Source: Mordavella massiliensis (GTDB lineage Bacteria > Bacillota > Clostridia > Lachnospirales > Lachnospiraceae). From it: a DNA stretch of 64,000 bases. The position numbers and the translations under genes are program-made. The DNA lies in contig NZ_JACJKS010000004.1 in assembly GCF_016901695.1 (NCBI RefSeq), positions 124,001 to 188,000 on the forward strand. The letters are read 5' to 3'. Positions 51,042 to 60,119 of the stretch are shown here, one piece after another; within the stretch, counting starts at the first letter, position 1, and each line of letters starts with the position of its first letter. Below the pieces are notes generated by a model. The model saw only the letters and a list, made by a program, of their open reading frames with translations. It was not told the origin of the DNA and searched no databases.

Positions 51042-51422
51042 ATGAAAAATTACACGATCACAGTAAATGGAAATGTATATGACGTAACGGTTGAAGAGAA
51101 GGCAGCAGGCGCAGCGCCCGCAGCGGCACCCGCACCGAAGGCGGCGGCTCCGGCGCCCAAGGCTCCGGCGGCAGCTCCCGCACCGGCTCCCAAGGCGGCA
51201 GGCGCAGGCTCCATCGAGGTGAAGGCAGGCGCGGCCGGCAAGGTATTTAAGATCGAGAAGAACGTGGGCGAGAGCGTGAAGCGCGGCGACGCAGTCATCA
51301 TTATCGAGGCCATGAAGATGGAGATCCCGATCGTGGCTCCTGAGGACGGAACAGTAGCCAGCGTGGACGTGGCAGTAGGCGACGCCGTAGAGGCGGGCGC
51401 AGTGCTGGCCACACTGAACTAG
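51042..51422 (+). CDS. Biotin carrier subunit of the decarboxylase
   Basis: A 126-residue biotinyl protein. A short N-terminal segment (YTITVNGNVYDVTVEEKA) is followed by an Ala/Pro/Lys-rich flexible arm (about residues 25-56) and a biotinyl domain with EAMKMEI, biotinylated lysine K92. It shuttles carboxyl groups from the transferase to the beta subunit. ATG 51042 is preferred, since AGGAGG ends 8 bases before it; ATG 51036 would be only 2 bases away. It corresponds to MmdC or the 1.3S transcarboxylase subunit. Confidence 0.93.
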   Translation: MKNYTITVNGNVYDVTVEEKAAGAAPAAAPAPKAAAPAPKAPAAAPAPAPKAAGAGSIEVKAGAAGKVFKIEKNVGESVKRGDAVIIIEAMKMEIPIVAPEDGTVASVDVAVGDAVEAGAVLATLN

Positions 51423-51476
51423 ACGGCAGGAACCGTCTGGTTCGGAAACTTTTGAAACACGACTGGAGGTTAGAAA

Positions 51477-52628
51477 ATGGATTATATAGTAACAACATTG
51501 GGAAACCTCGTGCAGCAGACCGCGTTCCTCAACCTGACGTGGGGGAACCTCGTTATGATCGCTGTCGCGTGCTTTTTCCTGTATCTTGCAATCAAACATG
51601 GATTTGAACCTCTGCTGCTCGTGCCCATCGCTTTCGGTATGCTGCTTGTCAATATCTATCCGGATATCATGCTGCACGCCGAGGACGCGGCCAACGGCAC
51701 AGGAGGTCTCCTTTACTACTTCTATGTGCTGGACGAGTGGTCCATCCTTCCGTCACTGATCTTCCTCGGCGTGGGAGCCATGACGGACTTCGGACCCCTG
51801 ATCGCCAACCCGAAGAGCTTTCTTCTTGGTGCGGCGGCCCAGTTCGGTATCTTTGCGGCTTACCTGGGCGCGATGGCCATGGGCTTCTCTGACAAGGCGG
51901 CGGCAGCCATCGCCATCATCGGCGGCGCAGACGGACCGACGTCCATCTTCCTCGCCGGCAAGCTGCAGCAGACGGCCATCCTCGGCCCCATCGCCGTGGC
52001 GGCCTACTCCTACATGGCCCTTGTGCCGATCATCCAGCCGCCGGTTATGAAGCTTTTGACAACGGAGAAGGAGAGAAGGATCAAGATGGAGCAGCTCCGG
52101 CCCGTATCCAAGCTGGAGAGGATCCTCTTCCCCATCATCGTGACCATCGTGGTATGTATGATCCTTCCCACCACAGCGCCCCTGGTTGGTATGCTCATGC
52201 TGGGCAACCTGTTCCGTGAGTGCGGCGTGGTGCGGCAGTTGACAGAGACGGCGTCCAACGCACTGATGTACATCGTTGTTATCCTGCTTGGCACATCCGT
52301 GGGCGCCACCACAAGCGCGGAGGCGTTCCTGAACACAGATACGCTGAAGATCGTGGCCCTCGGACTGATCGCATTTGTATTCGGTACAGCGGCAGGCGTA
52401 CTGCTTGGCAAAGTTATGTGCGCTCTTACCGGAGGAAAGGTCAACCCGCTGATCGGTTCGGCCGGCGTGTCCGCCGTGCCTATGGCGGCCAGGGTATCAC
52501 AGAAGGTCGGCGCGGAGTACGATCCCACCAACTTCCTTCTGATGCATGCCATGGGACCGAACGTGGCCGGCGTCATCGGAACAGCGGTCGTGGCCGGAAC
52601 CTTTATGGCGATTTTCGGCGTCATGTAA
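51477..52628 (+). CDS. oadB: Na+-translocating decarboxylase beta subunit
   Basis: A 383-residue integral membrane protein of the OadB/MmdB/GcdB family. It decarboxylates carboxybiotin and pumps Na+ outward. The signature is IIGGADGPTSIFLAGKL (G149-D152 region) with an earlier LGVGAMTDFGPLIANPK and a late GSAGVSAVPMAARVSQ followed by NFLLMHAMGPNVAGVIGT. About nine hydrophobic segments and two re-entrant regions fit the family. It lies between the biotin carrier and the 5S-type gene with short spacers. Confidence 0.95.
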   Translation: MDYIVTTLGNLVQQTAFLNLTWGNLVMIAVACFFLYLAIKHGFEPLLLVPIAFGMLLVNIYPDIMLHAEDAANGTGGLLYYFYVLDEWSILPSLIFLGVGAMTDFGPLIANPKSFLLGAAAQFGIFAAYLGAMAMGFSDKAAAAIAIIGGADGPTSIFLAGKLQQTAILGPIAVAAYSYMALVPIIQPPVMKLLTTEKERRIKMEQLRPVSKLERILFPIIVTIVVCMILPTTAPLVGMLMLGNLFRECGVVRQLTETASNALMYIVVILLGTSVGATTSAEAFLNTDTLKIVALGLIAFVFGTAAGVLLGKVMCALTGGKVNPLIGSAGVSAVPMAARVSQKVGAEYDPTNFLLMHAMGPNVAGVIGTAVVAGTFMAIFGVM

Positions 52629-52666
52629 GCGGCGCAGTGATATAGAATAAAATGGAGGAAGAAATC

Positions 52667-54082
52667 ATGGCAGAAATTGAGAAAAAACCAGTAAAAATAA
52701 CAGAGACCATCCTGCGTGACGCGCACCAGTCTCTGATCGCCACCCGTATGACAACAGAGCAGATGCTGCCGATCATCGACAAGATGGACAAAGTCGGCTA
52801 CCACTCTGTAGAGTGCTGGGGCGGCGCCACCTTCGATGCATCCCTTCGTTTCCTGAAGGAGGATCCGTGGGACAGGCTCCGCAAGTTCCGCGACGGCTTC
52901 AAGAACACAAAGCTGCAGATGCTCTTCAGAGGACAGAACATCCTCGGCTACCGTCCGTACGCGGACGACGTGGTGGAGTACTTTGTACAGAAATCCGTTG
53001 CAAACGGCATTGACATCATCCGCATCTTCGACTGCCTGAACGATCTGCGCAACCTGCAGACAGCGGTCAAGGCAGCAAACAAAGAGAAGGCGGACGCACA
53101 GGTGGCCCTGTCCTACACGATCGGCGACGCCTACACCCTGGAGTACTGGGTGGACATCGCAAAGAGGATCGAGGACATGGGAGCCAACTCCATCTGCATC
53201 AAGGATATGGCCGGCCTGCTCCTGCCGTACCAGGCGACAGAGCTGATCACGGCTATGAAAGAGGCGGTGGATCTGCCGATCCAGCTTCACACCCACTACA
53301 CATCCGGCGTGGCGTCCATGACGTACCTGAAGGCCGTGGAGGCGGGCGTGGATGTCATCGACACCGCCATGTCACCCTTCGCACTTGGCACATCCCAGCC
53401 GGCTACAGAGGTTATGGTGGAGACCTTCAAGGGCACGCCCTATGACACCGGACTGGACCAGAAGCTGCTGGCAGAGATCGCGGACTACTTCCGTCCGATC
53501 CGGGACGAGGCGCTGGAGAGCGGACTCCTCAACCCGAAGAACCTGGGCGTGAACATCAAGACGCTCCTCTACCAGGTACCCGGCGGCATGCTTTCCAACC
53601 TGACGAGCCAGCTCAAGGAGCAGGGCGCGGAGGACAAGTACTACGAAGTGCTTGAGGAAGTGCCGAGAGTCCGCAAGGATCTGGGCGAGCCGCCGCTTGT
53701 GACACCGTCCTCCCAGATCGTGGGCACGCAGGCCGTGTTCAACGTGCTGATGGGCGAGCGCTACAAGATGGCCACCAAGGAAACGAAGGATGTCTTAAGC
53801 GGCAAGTACGGCGCGACTGTAAAGCCCTTCAATCCGGATGTGGTTAAGAAGGTGCTGGGCGATGATCCTGAGGTCATCACCTGCCGTCCGGCGGACCTGA
53901 TCCCGGACGAGCTGGATACACTCCGCAAAGAGTGCGAGCAGTGGATCCAGCAGGACGAGGACGTGCTGACATACGCCCTCTTCCCGCAGGTAGCGACAGA
54001 CTTCTTCAAATACCGCGAGGCGCAGCAGACGAAGATCGATCCGACTGTGGCTGACACGGAAAACGGAAGCTATCCGGTATAG
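52667..54082 (+). CDS. oadA: 5S-type oxaloacetate/pyruvate carboxyltransferase subunit
   Basis: A 471-residue DRE-TIM-type carboxyltransferase. It opens VKITETILRDAHQSLIATRM, with MLPIIDKMDKVGYHSVECWG, MLFRGQNILGYRPYADDVV, IKDMAGLLLPYQATELI (catalytic lysine in the TIM barrel) and LHTHYTSGVASMTYLKAVEA (metal histidines). It covers the 5S part of oxaloacetate decarboxylase alpha or pyruvate carboxylase but ends before a biotin domain, so it must use the separate carrier at 51042. ATG 52667 has GGAGGA 7 bases upstream. It is last in the operon. With the acyl-CoA transferase it would make a transcarboxylase-like set. Confidence 0.93.
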   Translation: MAEIEKKPVKITETILRDAHQSLIATRMTTEQMLPIIDKMDKVGYHSVECWGGATFDASLRFLKEDPWDRLRKFRDGFKNTKLQMLFRGQNILGYRPYADDVVEYFVQKSVANGIDIIRIFDCLNDLRNLQTAVKAANKEKADAQVALSYTIGDAYTLEYWVDIAKRIEDMGANSICIKDMAGLLLPYQATELITAMKEAVDLPIQLHTHYTSGVASMTYLKAVEAGVDVIDTAMSPFALGTSQPATEVMVETFKGTPYDTGLDQKLLAEIADYFRPIRDEALESGLLNPKNLGVNIKTLLYQVPGGMLSNLTSQLKEQGAEDKYYEVLEEVPRVRKDLGEPPLVTPSSQIVGTQAVFNVLMGERYKMATKETKDVLSGKYGATVKPFNPDVVKKVLGDDPEVITCRPADLIPDELDTLRKECEQWIQQDEDVLTYALFPQVATDFFKYREAQQTKIDPTVADTENGSYPV

Positions 54083-54096
54083 GATTGCTCTGATAG

Positions 54097-54150
54097 AGAA
54101 AAGCGGACAGACCGCGGCTTTGCGCCGCGGGATGCCCGCTTTTCTTTTTG
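54097..54150. terminator. Terminator of the Na+-decarboxylase operon
   Basis: AGAAAAGCGG (54097-54106) pairs with CCGCTTTTCT (54136-54145), with a second GC-rich hairpin (CCGCGGC/GCCGCGG) nested inside, then T residues. Confidence 0.85.
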
Positions 54151-54168
54151 TCCGGGAAACGGCCCCTC

Positions 54169-55410
54169 CTAAGTCAGTTCCGCGATGCGGGAGACGCCCA
54201 CATAGATTTCGGAGATCTTATACCAGGTCGGGTAGTCTGTCACGCCGGTCCGGGGCAGGCCGAAGACGCCCTGGAAGCGGCGCACCGCATCTGCCGTGGC
54301 CGGCCCGTAGATCCCGTCTGCCGTGAGCTTCGGGAGGGCCGGGTAGGCGCCTGCGATGGCAGTAAGCTGCTCCTGGAGCTGCCGCACCTTGTCGCCGGTG
54401 GATCCCTCCTCCAGGTCATAGCCGGGCCAGGAGGAGGGAATGCCGGAGATGGCTTCCGCCGTGTTGATGTAGAGGTCATCCCCGTAGTAATAGCGCAGGA
54501 TCCGGATGGCGCTGTAGCCCTGGTCGCCCAGGGACTTGGATCCCCACTGCGTCATCCAGCCGGCGCACTGGACCTGGCGGCCGTCGCAGTACTGGGTCAG
54601 GATGGGCTGGCGCACATTGGGGCGGGAGAGATAGTCCGCGAAGAGTTCATCCACGACAGAGGAGATCGTATCGTAGATGTTCCGCTCCGGGATCCACTTG
54701 TGGTCAAAGGCGGTGGAGGATGTGATGGTAAAGTCGTAGCCCTGGTTCCGGTACCATTCCGTGTAGACCCGGTTCAGGGTGAAGGACATGATGGCCAGCA
54801 CATTGGCCCGGATGGTGTTCTCGGGCCAGGTGGCGTAGATCTCGCTGGAGGCCACGTTCTTGATGTAATCCTTGTATTTCACATAGTAGTTTCGGGCGGT
54901 GCTGTCCCGGGGACTCCCGTCGTGGACGACGATGTATTCGGGCACCACGACCCGGCTTAAGACGATCTCCCCGGTCTCGCTGACCGGTTTGATCTCATCT
55001 TCGGGGATCTTGGGCGGGTAGTTGCCGTAGAGGGTGTGGGCGGGGATAACGAACCGTTCCTCACCCTCCGTGTCAGGCCCGGCCGGGCGCATGCGTATGT
55101 TCTGGATGGCGGTGACGCCGGAGAGGATCTCGGCGCCGGCGATGCTGACGGGTTCCATGCCGGGGGCCTCGGCCAGGATGGTGTACTCGGCGTAAGGCTG
55201 TTCCTCGGCCGTCTCCTCCAGGCTGTATTCCTCCGGCGGGGCGTCAAGCGCCAGCGTGTCGGTCTGCCCGGAACTGTCGGTTGTAACTTCTTCGAGAACA
55301 GAGTCCGGAACACCTGTGTAGGAGATGCGGACGCGGGCGTCCGCAACCGGGAATCCGCTGCTCTCAGAAGTGATATGGATCTTCAGATTTCCTTTGGAAG
55401 GATCGTTCAT
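54169..55410 (-). CDS. SleC-like spore cortex-lytic protein with peptidoglycan-binding domain
   Basis: A 413-residue protein with the SleC layout. Residues about 8-110 are a beta-sandwich N-domain (LKIHITSESSGFPVADARVR). Residues about 150-330 are a SpoIID/lytic-like catalytic region (VVVPEYIVVHDGSPRDSTAR, IKNVASSEIYATWPENTIRA, FTLNRVYTEWYRNQGYDFTI, CAGWMTQWGSKSLGDQGYSA). The C-terminal peptidoglycan-binding domain reads LTADGIYGPATADAVRRFQG. SleC-type enzymes degrade spore cortex during germination. SleC pro-forms are of similar length. There is no obvious signal peptide. It is expressed alone, on the minus strand, so control is probably by a sporulation sigma factor. Confidence 0.82.
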   Translation of the reverse strand: MNDPSKGNLKIHITSESSGFPVADARVRISYTGVPDSVLEEVTTDSSGQTDTLALDAPPEEYSLEETAEEQPYAEYTILAEAPGMEPVSIAGAEILSGVTAIQNIRMRPAGPDTEGEERFVIPAHTLYGNYPPKIPEDEIKPVSETGEIVLSRVVVPEYIVVHDGSPRDSTARNYYVKYKDYIKNVASSEIYATWPENTIRANVLAIMSFTLNRVYTEWYRNQGYDFTITSSTAFDHKWIPERNIYDTISSVVDELFADYLSRPNVRQPILTQYCDGRQVQCAGWMTQWGSKSLGDQGYSAIRILRYYYGDDLYINTAEAISGIPSSWPGYDLEEGSTGDKVRQLQEQLTAIAGAYPALPKLTADGIYGPATADAVRRFQGVFGLPRTGVTDYPTWYKISEIYVGVSRIAELT

Positions 55411-55494
55411 AGAAAACCTCGCAGGCGAAAAGAAACGTTCTTATTGCCAGTATATGCGGCTGCCGGAGACGCGTGAAAAATTCTTTTTTATCGG

Positions 55495-55523
55495 TTGAAA
55501 ATTGTCCCAATGTGTAGTATAAT
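55495..55523 (+). promoter_or_regulatory. Promoter of carAB
   Basis: TTGAAA (55495-55500) and a perfect TATAAT (55518-55523), spacer 17. Transcription from about 55530 gives a leader of about 148 bases. Confidence 0.75.
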
Positions 55524-55571
55524 TTTTACAATTTGTGGAGACATGATTTGTCGCTGGGGAGAATTATTTTG

Positions 55572-55602
55572 GGCAGTTGTGCTTGCACACACTGCCTTTT
55601 TT
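55572..55602 (+). terminator. Attenuator-type terminator in the carAB leader
   Basis: GGCAGT (55572-55577) pairs with ACTGCC (55591-55596), with TGTG/CACA pairing inside, and is followed by six T. It lies between the promoter and carA. The bases CTGCC (55592-55596) can instead pair with GGCAG further down (near 55615), giving a competing structure. Confidence 0.7.
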
Positions 55603-55677
55603 ATGGCAGGGACAGCCCTGTGCCCGGCGCAGGTCCTCTTCGCATGTTACAATTATATGAAGGGAAAAGGTGAATGA

Positions 55678-56748
55678 ATGAAAGCGTTTCTTATTTTGGA
55701 AGACGGAACTGTCTTTACGGGAACCAGCATCGGATCCACGAGAGACATGATAAGCGAGATTGTATTTAATACCTCCATGACAGGCTACCTGGAGGTGCTG
55801 ACTGACCCTTCTTACGCAGGACAGGCCGTAGTTATGACCTATCCATTGATTGGAAATTACGGAATTACTCCGGACATGGAGTCAAAGAAGGCATGGCCGG
55901 ACGGTTACATCGTAAGAGAATTATCGAGAATGCCCAGCAACTTCCGCTGCGAGGGGTCGATCCAGGACTTCCTCAAAGAGCAGGATATTCCGGGGATCGC
56001 AGGCGTTGACACCCGCGCGCTCACGAAGATCCTCCGGGAGAAGGGCACCATGAACGGGATGATCACGACCAATGAGGACTATGACCTGGACGAGATCCTT
56101 CCGAAGCTCCACGCATACAAAGTCGGGGATGTGGTCTCCAAAGTGACATGCGAGGCTCCCTATATGCTGGAGGGAACAGGACCCAGGGTGGCGCTGATGG
56201 ACTTTGGCGCCAAGAACAACATCGCGAAATCCCTCCACAGGAGAGGCTGCCAGGTGACGGTCTATCCGGCCGGCACTTCCGCGGAGGAGATCATCGCATC
56301 GAAGCCGGACGGCATCATGCTCTCCAACGGCCCTGGCGACCCGGAGACCTGCACGGAGATCATCGCCGAGATCCGGAAGCTCTATGAGACGGAGATCCCG
56401 ATCTTTGCCATCTGCCTCGGCCATCAGCTTATGGCCCTCGCCAACGGGGCGAAGACCTACAAGCTGAAATACGGACACAGGGGCGGCAACCACCCGGTGA
56501 AGGACCTGACGAACAACAGGGTGTACATCTCCTCTCAGAACCACGGCTACGCAGTGGATGCGTCCACCATGGATCCGGCTGTGGCGCAGGAGGCTTTCGT
56601 CAATGTCAACGACGGCACGAACGAGGGGCTTTCCTACATCGGGAAAAACATTTTTACCGTGCAGTTCCATCCGGAAGCATGCCCGGGCCCCCAGGATTCC
56701 GGCTATCTGTTTGACAGGTTTATGGATATGATGAAAGGAGCAAACTAA
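55678..56748 (+). CDS. carA: Carbamoyl phosphate synthase small subunit
   Basis: A 356-residue glutamine amidotransferase subunit. The N-terminal domain opens AFLILEDGTVFTGTSIGST. The class I amidotransferase domain has FAICLGHQLMALA with nucleophile C246 and, near the end, FTVQFHPEACPGPQDS with its catalytic histidine and glutamate. It supplies ammonia to CarB for arginine and pyrimidine synthesis. Its ATG overlaps the stop of a 44-codon leader frame (TGAATG). Its stop overlaps the carB start by one base (TAATG). Confidence 0.97.
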   Translation: MKAFLILEDGTVFTGTSIGSTRDMISEIVFNTSMTGYLEVLTDPSYAGQAVVMTYPLIGNYGITPDMESKKAWPDGYIVRELSRMPSNFRCEGSIQDFLKEQDIPGIAGVDTRALTKILREKGTMNGMITTNEDYDLDEILPKLHAYKVGDVVSKVTCEAPYMLEGTGPRVALMDFGAKNNIAKSLHRRGCQVTVYPAGTSAEEIIASKPDGIMLSNGPGDPETCTEIIAEIRKLYETEIPIFAICLGHQLMALANGAKTYKLKYGHRGGNHPVKDLTNNRVYISSQNHGYAVDASTMDPAVAQEAFVNVNDGTNEGLSYIGKNIFTVQFHPEACPGPQDSGYLFDRFMDMMKGAN

Positions 56749-59700
56749 TGCCTAAAAATAAAGATATCAAAAAAGTACTGGTGATCGGATCCGGCCCGAT
56801 CGTGATCGGACAGGCCGCGGAGTTTGACTATGCGGGAACCCAGGCGTGCCGTTCCCTGAAGGAGGAGGGCCTGGAGGTCGTGCTCCTCAACTCCAACCCG
56901 GCGACCATCATGACGGACAAGGATATCGCGGACCGCGTCTACATCGAGCCTCTGACCGTGGAGGTGGTGGAGCAGCTCATCCTGAAGGAGAAGCCGGACA
57001 GCGTCCTGCCGACGCTGGGCGGACAGGCTGCCCTGAACCTTGCCATGGAGCTGGAGGAGAACGGCTTCCTTAGGCGGAACAACGTGCGCCTCATCGGCAC
57101 CACGTCCGAGACCATCAAGAAGGCGGAGGACCGCCTGGAGTTCAAGACCACGATGGAGAAGATCGGCGAGCCCTGCGCGCCCTCCCTTGTCGTGGAGAAC
57201 GTGGAGGACGGCATTAAGTTTGCGGAGAAGATCGGGTATCCGGTCGTGCTGCGTCCGGCTTACACCCTGGGCGGCAGCGGCGGCGGCATCGCCCACGACC
57301 GGGAGCAGCTTGTGGAGATCCTGGAGAACGGCCTGCGTCTCTCCCGTGTGGGACAGGTGCTTGTGGAGCGCTGCATCGCAGGATGGAAAGAGATCGAGTA
57401 CGAGGTGATGCGCGACGGCAACGGCAACTGCATCACGGTTTGTAATATGGAAAATATTGATCCGGTGGGCGTGCACACAGGCGACAGTATCGTCGTGGCT
57501 CCCTCCCAGACGCTGGGGGATAAGGAGTATCAGATGCTCCGCACATCAGCCCTGAACATCATCAGCGAGCTGAACATCACCGGTGGGTGCAACGTGCAGT
57601 ACGCCCTGCACCCGGATACATTTGAGTACTGCGTCATCGAGGTAAACCCCCGTGTGAGCCGCTCTTCCGCGCTGGCCTCCAAGGCCACCGGCTACCCCAT
57701 CGCCAAGGTGGCGGCCAAGATCGCCCTGGGCTACACGCTGGACGAGATCAAGAACGCGGTCACACAGAAGACGTACGCAAGCTTTGAGCCCATGCTGGAC
57801 TACTGCGTGGTGAAGATGCCCCGCCTTCCCTTTGACAAGTTCATCAGCGCCAAGCGGACGCTGACGACGCAGATGAAGGCGACAGGCGAGGTTATGAGCA
57901 TCTGCGACAACTTCGAGGGCGCCCTCATGAAGGCCATCCGCTCCCTGGAGCAGCATGTGGACAGCCTCATGTCCTACGATTTCAGCGCCCTCACAAGGGA
58001 GGAGCTCCTCGAGAGACTGGAGATCGTGGACGACCGCCGCATCTGGATGATCGCGGAGGCGCTGCGCAAAGGCATTTCCTACGATGAGATCTACAACATT
58101 ACGAGAATAGACCGGTGGTTCATCGACAAGATCGCCCGCCTGGTGGAGATGGAGCAGACGCTGAAGACGACTCCTCTCTCAGCGGAGATCCTGAAGGAAG
58201 CCAAGAGGATGGAATTCCCGGACAATGTGATCGCCCGGCTGACCGGCAACACGGAGCGCCAGATCCATGAGATGCGCCACGAGTACGGCATCACAGCCGC
58301 CTACAAGATGGTGGATACATGCGCCGCTGAGTTCGCTGCGGCCACGCCCTACTACTACTCTGTGTACGGCAGCGAGAACGAGGTGGAGGAGACGCGCGGG
58401 CGCAAGAAAGTGCTCGTTCTTGGTTCCGGCCCCATCCGCATCGGCCAGGGGATCGAGTTCGACTTCTGTTCCGTGCACTGCACCTGGGCCTTCTCGAAGG
58501 AAGGGTATGAGACGATCATCGTCAACAACAACCCGGAGACAGTAAGTACGGACTTTGATATTGCTGACAAGCTGTATTTCGAGCCTCTCACGCCGGAGGA
58601 CGTGGAGAGTATCGTAGACCTGGAGAAGCCGGACGGAGCAGTCGTGCAGTTCGGTGGACAGACGGCCATCAAGCTGACGGAGGCCCTCATGAAGATGGGC
58701 GTGCCCATCCTTGGCACATCTGCGGAGAACGTGGACGCAGCCGAGGACCGGGAACTCTTTGACGCGATCCTGGAGAAGTGCGGCATCCCGCGCCCCACAG
58801 GCGGCACGGTATTTACCGCTGAGGAGGCCAAGGAAGTGGCGAACCGCCTGGGTTACCCCGTGCTCGTGCGCCCGTCCTACGTGCTGGGCGGACAGGGCAT
58901 GCAGATCGCCATCAACGACCACGACATTGACGAATTCATCGGCATCATCAACCGGATCGCCCAGGATCACCCGATCCTGGTAGACAAGTACCTGATGGGC
59001 AAAGAGATCGAGGTAGACGCCGTGTGCGACGGGGAGGACATCCTGATCCCGGGCATCATGGAGCATATCGAGAGAGCGGGCATCCACTCCGGAGACAGTA
59101 TCTCCGTCTATCCGGCCCAGAGCATCTCTGAGAAGACGAAGCGGACCATCGAGGACTACACGAAGAAGCTGGCCCAGTCCCTGCACGTGATCGGACTGAT
59201 CAACATCCAGTTCATCGTGTGCGGCGAGGATGTGTATGTGATCGAGGTGAACCCCCGGTCCAGCCGTACCGTTCCCTACATCAGCAAGGTGACGGGCATC
59301 CCCATCGTGCCGCTGGCAACGAAGGTCATCATCGGCCACAAGATCAGGGAGCTTGGCTACACGCCGGGGCTGCAGAAGGAGGCGGACTACTTCGCCATCA
59401 AGATGCCGGTCTTCTCCTTTGAGAAGATCCGCGGCGCTGACATCAGCCTGGGACCTGAGATGAAGTCCACAGGCGAGTGCCTGGGCATTGCAAAGACCTT
59501 TGACGAGGCGCTCTACAAGGCGTTCCTCGGCGCAGGCATCAAGCTGCCGAAGCACCGGAACATGATCATGACCGTCCGCGACGAGGACAAGGAGGAAGCA
59601 GTGGAGATCGGACGCCGGTTCGAGAAGATCGGCTACAAGATCTTTGCCACAAAGGGCACGGCTGAGGCCCTGAAGACCGGCGGGGTGAAGGCGATCCCGG

Positions 59701-59945
59701 TCAACAAGATCGAGCAGGAGTCGCCGAACCTGATGGACCTGATCCTGGGCCACAAGATCGATCTTGTCATCGATACGCCGCACCAGGGCGCGGACCGCTC
59801 CAGAGACGGGTTCGTCATCCGCAGGAACGCCATCGAGACAGGCGTCAATGTGCTGACAGCCATCGACACGGCGGAGGCGCTCATCACCAGTCTGGAGAAC
59901 ACGGATATCAAGAAGCTGACGCTGATCGATATCGCGACGATCTGA
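56748..59945 (+). CDS. carB: Carbamoyl phosphate synthase large subunit
   Basis: A 1065-residue enzyme with the full duplicated structure. The first synthetase half (residues 1-400, VLVIGSGPIVIGQAAEFDYA) precedes the oligomerisation domain. The second half (about 550-930) opens VLVLGSGPIRIGQGIEFDFC. The C-terminal allosteric MGS-like domain has FATKGTAEALKTGGVKAIPV. ATP-grasp motifs are intact in both halves (PVVLRPAYTLGGSGGGIA, PVLVRPSYVLGGQGMQIA). It makes carbamoyl phosphate from bicarbonate, ammonia and two ATP. Length is normal. A strong terminator follows, so carAB stands apart from the other pyr genes. Confidence 0.98.
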   Translation: MPKNKDIKKVLVIGSGPIVIGQAAEFDYAGTQACRSLKEEGLEVVLLNSNPATIMTDKDIADRVYIEPLTVEVVEQLILKEKPDSVLPTLGGQAALNLAMELEENGFLRRNNVRLIGTTSETIKKAEDRLEFKTTMEKIGEPCAPSLVVENVEDGIKFAEKIGYPVVLRPAYTLGGSGGGIAHDREQLVEILENGLRLSRVGQVLVERCIAGWKEIEYEVMRDGNGNCITVCNMENIDPVGVHTGDSIVVAPSQTLGDKEYQMLRTSALNIISELNITGGCNVQYALHPDTFEYCVIEVNPRVSRSSALASKATGYPIAKVAAKIALGYTLDEIKNAVTQKTYASFEPMLDYCVVKMPRLPFDKFISAKRTLTTQMKATGEVMSICDNFEGALMKAIRSLEQHVDSLMSYDFSALTREELLERLEIVDDRRIWMIAEALRKGISYDEIYNITRIDRWFIDKIARLVEMEQTLKTTPLSAEILKEAKRMEFPDNVIARLTGNTERQIHEMRHEYGITAAYKMVDTCAAEFAAATPYYYSVYGSENEVEETRGRKKVLVLGSGPIRIGQGIEFDFCSVHCTWAFSKEGYETIIVNNNPETVSTDFDIADKLYFEPLTPEDVESIVDLEKPDGAVVQFGGQTAIKLTEALMKMGVPILGTSAENVDAAEDRELFDAILEKCGIPRPTGGTVFTAEEAKEVANRLGYPVLVRPSYVLGGQGMQIAINDHDIDEFIGIINRIAQDHPILVDKYLMGKEIEVDAVCDGEDILIPGIMEHIERAGIHSGDSISVYPAQSISEKTKRTIEDYTKKLAQSLHVIGLINIQFIVCGEDVYVIEVNPRSSRTVPYISKVTGIPIVPLATKVIIGHKIRELGYTPGLQKEADYFAIKMPVFSFEKIRGADISLGPEMKSTGECLGIAKTFDEALYKAFLGAGIKLPKHRNMIMTVRDEDKEEAVEIGRRFEKIGYKIFATKGTAEALKTGGVKAIPVNKIEQESPNLMDLILGHKIDLVIDTPHQGADRSRDGFVIRRNAIETGVNVLTAIDTAEALITSLENTDIKKLTLIDIATI

Positions 59946-59957
59946 TAGAGATATAGT

Positions 59958-60019
59958 AAAACTCCTATGCAGGAATGATACGGGTCTGACAGGCCATATC
60001 AAATGCATAGGAGTTTTTT
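59958..60019 (+). terminator. Terminator after carB
   Basis: AAAACTCCTATGC (59958-59970) pairs with GCATAGGAGTTTT (60005-60017) around a 34-base loop, with a T-run. Confidence 0.88.
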
Positions 60020-60119
60020 GTTGTCTGAACCCGGCCTCCGAAGGGAAGCCCGGAAAATCTCCCCTACCCAATCCGGGGAAAATCATGTAAAATGTATAGG
60101 CATAAAGGAGGTTGGCAGT

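Noticed and set aside
51100-51215. Repetitive GCN/CCN-rich stretch.
   Set aside because: It encodes the Ala/Pro flexible arm of the biotin carrier protein, common in this family.
55495-55677. A 60-codon protein gene before carA.
   Set aside because: Its first codons overlap the -35/-10 region, and the composition does not look like a stable protein; only the shorter 44-codon part within the leader is considered, as a possible leader peptide.
55530-55677. PyrR-type attenuator before carAB.
   Set aside because: I looked for the PyrR anti-antiterminator loop consensus and did not find it, so the attenuator is reported without a named regulator.
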